A stretch of 64,000 nucleotides of DNA from Choricystis sp. odSpoLacu1 (taxonomy: Eukaryota > Chlorophyta > Trebouxiophyceae): NCBI GenBank assembly GCA_958009055.1, contig OY253662.1:186001-250000 (forward strand). The letters run 5' to 3'. Position 1 is the first letter of the stretch, and each line of letters opens with the position of its first letter. A model generated the notes under the pieces. The model worked only from the letters and a program-made list of their open reading frames with translations. It did no database searches and had not been told where the DNA came from. A program made the position numbers and the translations under genes. This document shows, in pieces, positions 30,933-40,098 of the stretch.

Positions 30933-33188
30933 TCACTCCACCGACGCCAGCCGCCCCCCGCTGCGCGTCCGCGCCAGCGCCTCCTTGAACGCCGCCTTGA
31001 CGGCGGCGGGGGAGGGCAGCTTGCTGCCCGACCCGGAGCGTTTGGGGGTGGCGCCCCCGCGCGCGCGCGCCGAGTCCTGCGGCGAGCGCACCGGCCCAAA
31101 CCGCGCGCCCAGCGCGGCGCGCTCGGCAGCGCACGTGGCGGCTTCGGCCGCCACCGCGTCCCGAGACAGCGGCGCCGTGACCGCCATGCCGGTGTGGTGG
31201 ATGCCGAGGGACGGGTGGAGGGAGCGGGGGAGCAGGAGTTCGCCCCACAGCGAAAAGTACCAGGGGACCATCGGCCGCCACGCGGCCAGCAGGCTGGTGG
31301 GGACGACGCCGGAGAGAGACGCCCGGCGCGCGTCCCCCAGCAACAGCTTGGAGGCGGCGTCCGGGAAGACGTAGTCGGTGGACGAGGCGGGGGAGGCGGT
31401 GGCGTACTCTGACCGCGCCGCGGAATAAGCGTCGTTGTCAAACAGCGAGTCAAACTCGGTGCGCGTGTAAAAGGATTGAGCGTACAGCATTTTGCGCCCG
31501 CCCAGCCTCGACACGGCAGTCTCCAGCCCCCCGTTGACGGCCAGAGGGTCAAAGGGGGCGCCGCCCAGGGGGACGCCGTAGACACCGACGTTGATCCAGA
31601 CGCACCCCGGCTTGGAGGTGGAGTAGGGGAATCCATAGCCCGCCCCCCCCCGCCCGGGCAGGGCAATGTGGCGCACGGGGCACATCCACAGGGGCCAGAT
31701 GCCCAGCTTGGACGGAGGAGCTGTCTCAGTCTCGATCAACTCGGCAGCCGAGTCGGCACACGGCATCACAAAGTCTTGCACCACGTAGCACCTCGCCACC
31801 GTTTCATCGCCCACGTGGTGCAGCATGCGGTACAGCTGCCTGGTGGTGGCGAGCCAGGCGTACTTGACGCGCAGGATGGCGGCGGGGCCGGCGGAGGGGG
31901 CCGGCGGCGGGAGCGGGGGCGGCGGCGCGCGCGGCGTGCGCGGGACGGGGCCGGGGGCCGCGGCCTTCGCGGGCGGCGCCGCAGGCTCTGTCCACGCAGC
32001 TCCACCATAGAAGATTTCCAGGCCGTTGCGCGCCATCCAGAAGGCGCCCCGGTCGAAGCGGAACAAGTAGTCTTCAATCGGAACCGTGTCGACGCGGACG
32101 CACGCGGGGTAGTCGCCCAACGCCAGCGCGGCAACGGTGCCGCTGCCGCCACGCGCGGCCACAACGTCGGCCCACGCCTTCGCAAACGTCGCCTCATCCA
32201 TGGCGGGGGAGGAGCGGCCAATGTTGGCGAGGTGCCAGAAGAACCAGGGCGCGGTGCGGGAGGCGCGGAGGGAGAGCAGGGGCGCGCCCTCCATCGGCCC
32301 GTCAGCCGGCGTGCCCACGACGACGACAGCCGAGTCGGACGACAGGGCGACACCATCCAGAAACTCGGGGGGGGCGACGCGCGCGTTTTTGGCGGTGGGG
32401 GCGACACCGTCCGAGAGGGAGGTGAGCGCCGCGGCCGCAGCACGCGGCGATGCGAGGTGCAGGTACGACACAGCCACGTACGGGGGTGCCGGATCCAGGC
32501 GCAGGGCGAGGCGCGTGATGACACCCACCGTGCCAAACCCGGTCGCGGCGGCGGCAAAGAGGTCGGGGTGGTGGTCGCGCGAGACGCGGGTGAGGTAGCG
32601 CCCATCCCCTGTGATGATGTCCAGCTCGGCCACCGTGTCCGCCACCGACCCCGCCCGGTGGGACGTGGACTCGATGCCGCCCCCGGAGAAGGCGCCGCCC
32701 GCCGTGATGCCGGGAAACTCGGGGACGACGGCGGGGATCCAGCCGCGCGCGAGGGCTGCGCGGGCAACCTCATCCTGCGACACGCCGGGCTCCACGTGCA
32801 ACAACCGGGCCGCCGGGTCCAGCGCGATGACACCAGTCAGAGACGACACGTCCACGGAGGTCACGCGGGGAGCCGACTTGTAGAGGGGGGACATGGTGCG
32901 GTTGGAGTCGGCCGCGCCGCCCGCCGACCGTTTGAGCACGACTTTGTCGCCCGGCTGCCTGCTCGCCAAAAAACCAGCATAACTCTCCCGCACCGCGTCC
33001 ACAGTGGCAACGTGCGCGGTCCAACCTTTGAGGGGGGCGGCGGGAATGGAGGACACGCGCTCGAAGCGGGTGCGGTAGGTGAGGGCGAGAGCGATCGCGA
33101 CGGCGAGGGGGGAGAACACGCGGCCGGCGCCAGCGACGGCGACGGCGACCGCGATCGCGGCAAACAGGGTGGCCACGATGCGGTTCAT
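30933..33188 (-). CDS. DWF1: Delta24-sterol reductase, DWF1/DIMINUTO/DHCR24 type
   Basis: Single exon, 751 residues. An N-terminal hydrophobic stretch (VATLFAAIAVAVAVAGAG) fits the membrane anchor of the family. The FAD-binding PCMH domain shows VVPEFPGITAGGAFSGGGIE followed by SDTV-like VADTVAELDIITGDGRY and GFGTVGVI. The C-terminal half shows RFDRGAFWMAR, WPLWMCPVR, FINVG-like WINVGVYGVP and QSFYTRTEFDSLFD. In plants the enzyme isomerises and reduces the delta-24 side chain of sterols with NADPH. Length is well above the usual about 560 residues because of a Pro/Ala-rich insert near residue 400 and a long basic C-terminal tail; the catalytic core appears intact. It is the immediate upstream neighbour of SMT1. 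Confidence 0.9.
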   Translation of the reverse strand: MNRIVATLFAAIAVAVAVAGAGRVFSPLAVAIALALTYRTRFERVSSIPAAPLKGWTAHVATVDAVRESYAGFLASRQPGDKVVLKRSAGGAADSNRTMSPLYKSAPRVTSVDVSSLTGVIALDPAARLLHVEPGVSQDEVARAALARGWIPAVVPEFPGITAGGAFSGGGIESTSHRAGSVADTVAELDIITGDGRYLTRVSRDHHPDLFAAAATGFGTVGVITRLALRLDPAPPYVAVSYLHLASPRAAAAALTSLSDGVAPTAKNARVAPPEFLDGVALSSDSAVVVVGTPADGPMEGAPLLSLRASRTAPWFFWHLANIGRSSPAMDEATFAKAWADVVAARGGSGTVAALALGDYPACVRVDTVPIEDYLFRFDRGAFWMARNGLEIFYGGAAWTEPAAPPAKAAAPGPVPRTPRAPPPPLPPPAPSAGPAAILRVKYAWLATTRQLYRMLHHVGDETVARCYVVQDFVMPCADSAAELIETETAPPSKLGIWPLWMCPVRHIALPGRGGAGYGFPYSTSKPGCVWINVGVYGVPLGGAPFDPLAVNGGLETAVSRLGGRKMLYAQSFYTRTEFDSLFDNDAYSAARSEYATASPASSTDYVFPDAASKLLLGDARRASLSGVVPTSLLAAWRPMVPWYFSLWGELLLPRSLHPSLGIHHTGMAVTAPLSRDAVAAEAATCAAERAALGARFGPVRSPQDSARARGGATPKRSGSGSKLPSPAAVKAAFKEALARTRSGGRLASVE

Positions 33189-33719
33189 GGTATGGGGTGT
33201 GTTGTGTGGTGCGCCAGCAAGCCTGCGTGTGGGTGAGGAGGAGGGGAGTCAGGCAAAAGGCACAAGAGGGTGGTCAGCGCCACGGCGCGCGTGGGGGAGT
33301 CGTGGGTGGTCTGGTGCCTCCCCCCGCAAAGCGATCCAGCCTCGCGCCGCCAGCTGGCAGCATGCATGGCGTCGAATGCCGGCTTTTGAGTGCAGGCGGG
33401 GGGCGTGGGCCGGGGAGGGGACGCCGAAAAATGGGGGCGACCGTTCCGACGTAGGCTGGCCCACAAGCAAAAAAGTTTGCTCCCTCCCTCCCTCTCCCAC
33501 GCCCCCCCGCGCCCTGGCCACAGATCGGTGGCGCGAGCGTGTGTGTGCGTGTGTGCCTCTGTGTGTGTGCGCACCTTGCGTGTGTGTGTGTGCCGGGCTG
33601 CACTTTTTTCTGCGCTCCGTCTCTCCCCTCGAAATTCAGTGTGAGAGAGGAGAGCGCGCGCTACCACTCGCTTGTTTTTTTCCTCGCGCCCACACAACCC
33701 ACACAACCCACACACAACC
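33189..33719. promoter_or_regulatory. Divergent region between DWF1 and DSK2
   Basis: 531 bases between outward-facing start codons. It contains TG/CG microsatellite-like stretches at 33537-33596 and a tandem CACACAACC leader immediately before the DSK2 ATG. No gene is seen. Confidence 0.35.
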
Positions 33720-35458
33720 ATGATCACCCTCCACATCAAGCCCGTCACCTCCACCACCTCCTACACCGTGACCGTGGACGTTGGCGCCAGCGTGGCCGAC
33801 CTGAAGGCGGCCGCGGCGGGCGGGGCGGGCGCTCCCGCCGACCGCCTGCGCCTCGTGTCCTGGGGCCACGTGCTCAAGGACGGGGAGGCGCTGGCGGACA
33901 AAGGTGAGGAGAGGTTTGACGTGTGGTGCGTCTGCGTGCGCGTGGTGTCTGTGCATGGGCGCGGGGGGGGGGGGGGGGGGGGGGCAACGCGTCTGTCATC
34001 CACCCAATGCACCACCATCCCCTCCCCGCGCCCTCCCCCCACACCCAGGCATCGCCGACGGTGCCACCGTGCACATGGTGGTCAGCCAAGCCAGGTGCGT
34101 GCGTGTGCGGGTGGGGGGGAGGAGGGGAAGGGAGGGAGGGTGCCGCACGAAACGTTTGCGCGGCAGATGCCCCGCTGGCCACTGAGCAAGGAAGGACGGC
34201 GCGGGTGGGGGGACGCGCCCCCCCACCCGCCGACCGAAAGCGCCCCGCACTCACTGTTTTTTTTCACCCTCAACAACACACACACAACAGCGCGCCCCCA
34301 CCGCCCCCCTCGGCCCAGGTGCCGACGACGACGACACCACAAGACCCTATGGCCGTGGCAGCCGCCGCGTTTGCGTCCTCCCCCACCTTCCAAGCCATGC
34401 TGGCCGACCCGGCTGCCCTGGCCGCCATGGTGGACTCTCACCCTGCTTTGCGCGCGTTGGCTGCATCTGATCCTTCTTTAGCAGCCGCGCTGCGGGATCC
34501 GGCCACTCTCCGCGACCTCGCGGCCGCGGCCGCCAACCCTGCCCTCGCCCGCGACGCGGCCCGTGCCGCCGACCGAGCCATGGCGTCCCTGGACACCCAC
34601 CCCGACGGTCACCGCGCCCTGAGGCGGCTGCACGAAGCGATGGCGGCGGCCGAGGCCGCGGGTGGGGACGCGGGTGGTGGTGATGCGGGGGCCGCCGCGA
34701 CACCGGCTGCAGACGGCCCCCTGCCCAACCCTTGGGCACCGCAGCCACAGGCTGGGGGCGGCGGTGGTGGTGGTGGCGCGCCCGACTTTGCTTCCCTGTT
34801 TGGCGGTGGCGCCGGTTTTGGTGGCGCCCCGGGCGGCCTCCCCCCGGGTCTCGACCTCGACTCCATGGCGGCCGCCCTGGCCGAACCGGGCGCCGCCGAC
34901 GCCATGGCGTCACTGGTGGCGTCCCCGGGCATTGTGGACGCGGTTCTGGCGGCCAACCCTCAATTGGGCGCGGCAGTCGCGGCCAACCCGTCCCTGCGCG
35001 CCGCCCTGACCAACCCCGCCCTGGTGCGGGCTGCGCTGTCGGCGGACAACATGCGGGCGGCGGCCTCGCTGCAGGCCGCGTTGGGAGGTGGAGGGGGTGG
35101 TGTGGGTGGTGGCGGCGCGGGCGGTGCCCCCCCCCCTGACTTTGCTTCCCTCGCTGCCATGATGGGCGGTGGCGGTGGCGCCGGAGCTGGCGCCCCTGAC
35201 TTTGCCTCCCTGGCGGCCATGTTTGGTGGTGGAGGTGCTGGTTGTGGTGCTGGCGCCCCCCCTGACTTTGCGTCTTTAGCAGCCGCTCTCGGCGGCGCCG
35301 CCCCCCCGCCCCCCACCCCGCCCGCCGACCCTGAGACCGCGTACGCAGCCCAGCTGGACACGCTGGCGGCTATGGGGTTTACGGACAGGGCGGCGTGCGT
35401 GGCGGCGTTGGTGGCGACTGGAGGAAATGTTAACGCGGCTGTTGAGCGGTTATTGTGA
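33720..35458 (+). CDS. DSK2: Ubiquilin / DSK2 ubiquitin receptor
   Basis: Three exons: 33720-33903, 34049-34094 (46 bases) and 34291-35458; total 465 residues. Residues 1-75 form a ubiquitin-like domain (MITLHIKPVT, VADLKAAA, RLRLVSWGHVLKDGEALADKGI, VHMVV). The middle has STI1-like repeats (MLADPAALAAMVDSHPALRAL, LRDPATLRDLAAAAANPAL). The C-terminal 40 residues are a UBA domain (YAAQLDTLAAMGFTDRAACV, then VNAAVERLL). UBL-STI1-UBA is the shuttle-receptor architecture that carries ubiquitinated clients to the proteasome. Unusual are four copies of a PDFASL(AAM)-Gly-rich module between 34780 and 35300. The first intron contains an uninterrupted G22 run. Confidence 0.92.
33963..33984. repeat. G22 homopolymer in DSK2 intron 1
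   Basis: Uninterrupted run of 22 G on the + strand within the first intron of DSK2. Its exact length is probably unreliable. Confidence 0.8.
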
Positions 35459-35653
35459 GCTTTCTCTGTCGTGTATATCTTGTTTTTTTGACCCGGCTAG
35501 AACGCACACACTTGGGTGGACGGGGCTGGTTGAGCGGGGCGGGATTGTTTTTTCTGTGAAGCGTGTTTTTATTCGCGCTTGGCTAGAAAACACACTCTTC
35601 GTGCATTTCCCCTTCCTCTACCCTGCACCCGCGTGCTTCGTTGCTCGGCCACC

Positions 35654-37414
35654 ATGGCCGACCGCTACGAAATGGTAAGCACCCTGGCCTCGCGTCCGAC
35701 AGCCACACGCAACGGAGACGGGCGCACGGGGGCCGCGCCCCCCCCCCCCCCCATGGCGCGCTCTCTCTTTGTGGCGGTCCGCTTGCGAGTCCCACGAGGC
35801 GTCGCGCGCGCGGCACCCCCCGCCACGCATTCGCCACCGTTCGCCCCCTCGGCACGCGATGCTGAGTACACAGTGGCGTTGTGACGGGGCAGGAACACGT
35901 GGAGCGCGCGTGTGGAGCGAGGGGGCGCGGCCTCTGCGCCTTGAGGAAGGTCAACCATTGGACCTTGGGCTCGCTCGTTTCGCCGCGGCGCGCGGCCAAC
36001 CGCCCCACACACGCACCGCCGGCCACACGTGCGCTCGGTGTGCGCCTTCCCCGCGTGTCGGCCTGTGTGTGCTGTGTGTGTGTGGCTGCAGGGAGGGCGC
36101 CCCCTCCCCCAGACCTCCCTGTTGCTTGCCTCTCTCGCGCGCCCGCTCGCGCGCTTGAACCACCACGGTTCACCCTCCTTTTCCCCTCCCCCTTCTCCCC
36201 TCCAGATCAAGGACATAGGGTCCGGCAACTTTGGAGTGGCCAAGCTGGCGCGCGACACGTCCACCGGCGAGCTGGTGGCGGTCAAGTTCATTGAGCGCGG
36301 GGACAAGGTGAGAGAGGAGAGAGGAGAGGGTGGTTGGTTTTGGTCGAAAAAACACACGCCCAAAAAACCCTCCTCCTCTCTCCCAACCCTCCCAACCCCC
36401 CCCCCACAACCCACACACTCCACACAGATCGACCGCAACGTGGAGCGTGAGCTCGTCAACCACCGCTCCCTCCTCCACCCCAACATCATCGCGTTCCGCG
36501 AAGTGTTTCTGACCCCCACCCACCTCGGCATCGTCATGGAGTACGCCGCCGGCGGCGAACTCTTCGACCGCATTGTGCGGGCGGGCCGCTTCTCCGAGGA
36601 CGAAGCCCGCTTCTTCTTCCAGCAGCTGGTGTCGGGCGTTGCCTACTGCCACGCGGAGGGCGTGTGCCACCGCGACCTCAAACTGGAGAACACGCTCCTG
36701 GACGGTGGCGCCGCCCCCCGCCTCAAAATATGCGACTTTGGCTACTCCAAGTCGGCCCTGTTTGACTCGCAGCCCAAGTCGACGGTGGGGACGCCGGCCT
36801 ACATCGCGCCCGAAGTGTTGTCGCGCAAACAGTACGATGGCGAAGTTGCCGACGTGTGGTCCACCGGGGTCACGCTCTACGTCATGCTGGTGGGCGCCTA
36901 CCCGTTTGAAGACCCCGCCGACCCGCGCAACTTCAGGAAGACGATCCAGGTGAGAGTGGAGGGTGGGGTGGGGGTGGGGAAAGAGGGAGAGAGAGAGAGA
37001 CAAAAAACCACTTTCAACCGCACCCACCCACCCACCCCACACCCCTCCCCACAACAGCGCATCATGGGCGTCAAGTACTCCTTCCCCCCCTCCCTCCACC
37101 TGTCCCGCGACTGCGTCGACCTGATCGCCCGCATCTTTGTCGGCAACCCCGCCCACCGCATCACGATTGCTGGTATTCGCGCCCACCCCTGGTTCCAGAA
37201 GAACCTGCCCTCCGAGCTGGCGGATGGTGGGGTGGCTGCTGCCGCCGCCATGCCCCACCCCACCCAGTCTGTGGACGAGGTGAAACGGATTGTGGCCGAC
37301 GCGCGCGCGCGGCCGGGCGCGCCGGCGGGGGGTCATGGTGTGGGGGACGAGTTTGACGAGGAGCGCTACATGGACAACGACCTGCTGGCGGATGAGGAGG
37401 GGCTGCTGGACTGA
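35654..37414 (+). CDS. SnRK2: SnRK2-type serine/threonine kinase
   Basis: Five exons: 35654-35674, 36206-36307, 36428-36949 and 37058-37414, with a first exon of only seven codons; total 333 residues. (Four coding blocks are listed; I see no fifth, so read this as four exons.) The kinase has [51 protein letters not shown] and [17 protein letters not shown], closely matching plant SnRK2 (OST1-like) kinases of osmotic-stress signalling. After the catalytic domain comes [14 protein letters not shown], the SnRK2 box, and an acidic tail ([19 protein letters not shown]) comparable in place to the domain II region. The first intron is long for this genome (531 bases). ABA dependence cannot be inferred. 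Confidence 0.92.
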
Positions 37415-37709
37415 GTGTGTGGGTGTGTGCCTGTTTTTTCTTCTTCTCAGTGGTGTGTGCTTTCTGCTTTACCAAAACGCAAAAAAAACTTCCTTCTTTT
37501 TTTTCCCTTCCCACGATTCACGACAAACGGGATGGCCTTCTTTGTTTGCACTACTTTTTTTCTGGAGAGAGATGACCAAACAAAACGCTGTGACACCCTC
37601 CAAAACGATTGTTTTTTTTGAAGAGGAGAGACGCGTCGGGTGTTTGGTCAAAAACGCTCTCGTTCCTTTTTGTGCTCCTCCGCCCTCTCCGCGCATTCAC
37701 ACACCAACC

Positions 37710-38204
37710 ATGTCCGCGCTCGCCCGCACCCCGTCCCTACGCGCCGCCGCCCCCCCCCGCTGCGCCGTGCGCGCCGCGGCCGACCCCGACTCCCGCATCA
37801 ACAAAACGATCGACCTGGGCAGCCCCAAGGTGTGTGTGTGTGTGTGGTTTTTGTTTCTGTGTGTGTGTATGAGGGCGTGGGAAGACACACACGGGTGGTG
37901 GTGGTGAGGAGGTACACCGTGGCACCGCGGGAGGGGGCAGCCAATGCGCGGACGGAAAGTCGACGCGCGTGTCGGCACCTCTCCCCAGCCCGCCCAACCT
38001 CTGATCACACACACGTCACACCCCACAAACCCCCTTCCTCAGGTCGTCCACACCGTGGACGCATCCGCCATCGACAAGCAGGCGGTCTACTGCCGCTGCT
38101 GGCGGTCCAAGACGTTCCCCCTGTGCGACGCGTCGCACGTGGAGCACAACAAGAGCTGCCCGGGGGGCGACAACGTGGGGCCTCTGATTGTCAAGGCGCC
38201 TTGA
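37710..38204 (+). CDS. NEET-type CDGSH iron-sulfur protein, plastid/mitochondrial
   Basis: Two exons: 37710-37829 and 38043-38204; 93 residues, close to the plant NEET protein length. Residues 1-25 look like a short transit peptide. The 2Fe-2S binding motif is complete: YCRCWRSKTFPLCDASH gives Cys-X-Cys-X2-Ser-X3-Pro-X-Cys-Asp-X-Ser-His, with three Cys and one His ligand. The glycine of CDGSH is Ala here. Plant homologues are dimeric and reside in chloroplasts and mitochondria, acting in iron and reactive-oxygen homeostasis. Confidence 0.93.
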
Positions 38205-38432
38205 GAGGGCGAGGGAGAGAGCGTGTGGGAAGCAGAGGAGAGGGATGGCTTTTTTTGTGTTGGCGGCTGCGGACACCCTTCCTGTTGAACCGTCGTGTGA
38301 CTTCCGCAACACACAAAAACCATGAAAGGCGGGGGGGCACACATTCTCAAATACAACACACACACGCGTGCAGAATGAAACCAAATCTCTCTCTCTCTCG
38401 CGCGCGCTTTTCAACCCCACTCTTTCCCTTTT

Positions 38433-39927
38433 TTAACCTATGTTGATCGTGCGCGGCGCCCGGTACGCCATCGCCTGCACCCCCGTCGGCTTCACCGTGC
38501 GCAGGGCGGCCTCGAAGTCGGCCAGCGTCAGCTGGCGGGGGGCGATGGCATAGCGTGTTTTGGCGGGGTCGTCGGTGGCGTCCACGAATGCTTCGTCGTC
38601 GTCGTCGTCGTCGTCGCCGCTGCGGCCGCGCCCGCCACCGCTCACCGCCCGCATGTACTCGTGCACCGGCCTCGCGGCCGCGGCAGAGCACAGGTCGAAC
38701 AAGTCGGATCCCGAGAATCCGGGAGTGCGCGCCGCCACGCGGGCGAGGGGGCGTTCGGCGCTGGCCAGCCCCGCGGGCGGCCGGTTGAAGCGCAGCGGCG
38801 CATCCACCGTCTCCACCCCCGCCTCCTTGACGTGGCGCGCCAGGGTCAGCTTCAGGATGGCCTCCCGTTGGGCGGCATCGGGGAGGGGGACTTCACACTG
38901 CACCCCAAACCTGCGCAGCACGGCTTCGTCGAGCTCGGACGGGCGGTTGGTCGCCCCCAACACCGTCACAGCCGCCGCGCCGCCCGCCGCCGTCGTCAGG
39001 CCGTCCCACAACGCCATGAACTCCGTCTTCAGTGCGGTCACGGCTTCGTGCTCGGTGGCGCGTCGCCGGCCCAGCAGGGCGTCGCACTCGTCCAGGAAGA
39101 TGATGGACGGGGCGAGCTTGGTGGCGAGCGAGAACGTGGCGGCCACCAGTTTGTTGGTGTCGCCAAACCACTTTGACTCCAGGCTGGACGGGCGCACGTT
39201 GATGAAGGAGGCGCCCGACTCGCGGGCCAGGGCTTTGGCCAGCATGGTTTTGCCGGTGCCTGGAGGGCCGTAGAGCAGCACGCCGCGCGCCTGGCGCAGC
39301 AGCGTCCCCGAAAACAGCGACGGCTGCTGCAGCGGGGCCACCACCTTGGCGTGCAGCGCGTCCTTGACGGCGGCCAGCCCTCCAATGTCGTCCAGCCCCA
39401 CGTCGATGGCGGCCGGGTTGATGACGTCGAGGGCGACGACGTCCTCATAGTTGTTGGTCGCCACGGGGCGCCCCAGCCGTCTCTGAATTTCTTTCTTCTT
39501 GTGTTTGGCGGCCTTCTTGGACCCGGCGTGCGGATCCAGCTGACTAAGAGACCACTTGAGCAGCAGGGCGGAGCCCAGCAGGGAGGCGCCCATGAGGAGG
39601 AGCTGGTGGGTGGGAAGTGGGAAGGTGGTGTTGAGTGTTCTGAAACAAAACGAAAAAAAAACGCGTCGGCGTGTCAATTGACCCTCCTCCCGCCAGCTGC
39701 TGCGCGTGCGGCACGCCGCCCCGTCACACACACAGACGGGATGCACCTGGACATCACAGGCGGCCCTGCGCCGCGGTGTGGACGCGCCCCCCTGGCACAC
39801 ACACCAGACGCGCGCAGCCCGCGGACAGCCGGACAAAAACGGGAAACCGGTGACTCTCGCACACACGCACACTCACCTCCACCATCACATTCTTGTCGTT
39901 GGTGGCGCGGGCGCGGGCGGCACCCAT
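38433..39927 (-). CDS. MSP1: Msp1/ATAD1-type AAA ATPase
   Basis: Two exons: 39927-39877 (17 codons) and 39602-38433; 406 residues. The N-terminal membrane helix lies at the exon junction (LLLMGASLLGSALLLKWSL). The AAA domain has GVLLYGPPGTGKTMLAKALA (Walker A), SIIFLDECDALLG (Walker B), VLGATNRPSELDEAVLRRF (sensor 1/Arg fingers), and GFSGSDLFDLCSAAA. The pore-region pattern SLESKWFGDTNKLVAATFSLA matches Msp1/ATAD1 closely. These proteins extract mistargeted tail-anchored proteins from the mitochondrial outer membrane and peroxisomes. An internal Asp run (eight Asp) near residue 355 is unusual but is not a break. Confidence 0.9.
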
Positions 39928-40098
39928 GATGAGTGTGGGAGGGGGGCAGGGGTGTGTGGGGTGGGAGAGGGGGCGCGACCAAACGAAGCGCTGCGCTGTG
40001 TTTTTTTTCGTCGAGAGGAGTGAGCAATAGAGGAATGGAGGAAGAGAATCACTCTTCCTGCGTGTTTCCAATCGCCACACCCCTCTCTCTCCCTCCCA
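39928..40098. promoter_or_regulatory. Short divergent promoter, MSP1 / Ufd2-E2 fusion
   Basis: Only 171 bases separate the two start codons, so the promoters must overlap. It has a T-rich stretch (about 40000-40008) and a CTCTCTC leader before the plus-strand ATG. Confidence 0.4.

Noticed and set aside
29419..33188. An operon or horizontally transferred bacterial sterol cluster
   Set aside because: Both proteins are of plant/algal type, SMT1 carries a typical local intron, and base composition matches the neighbourhood.
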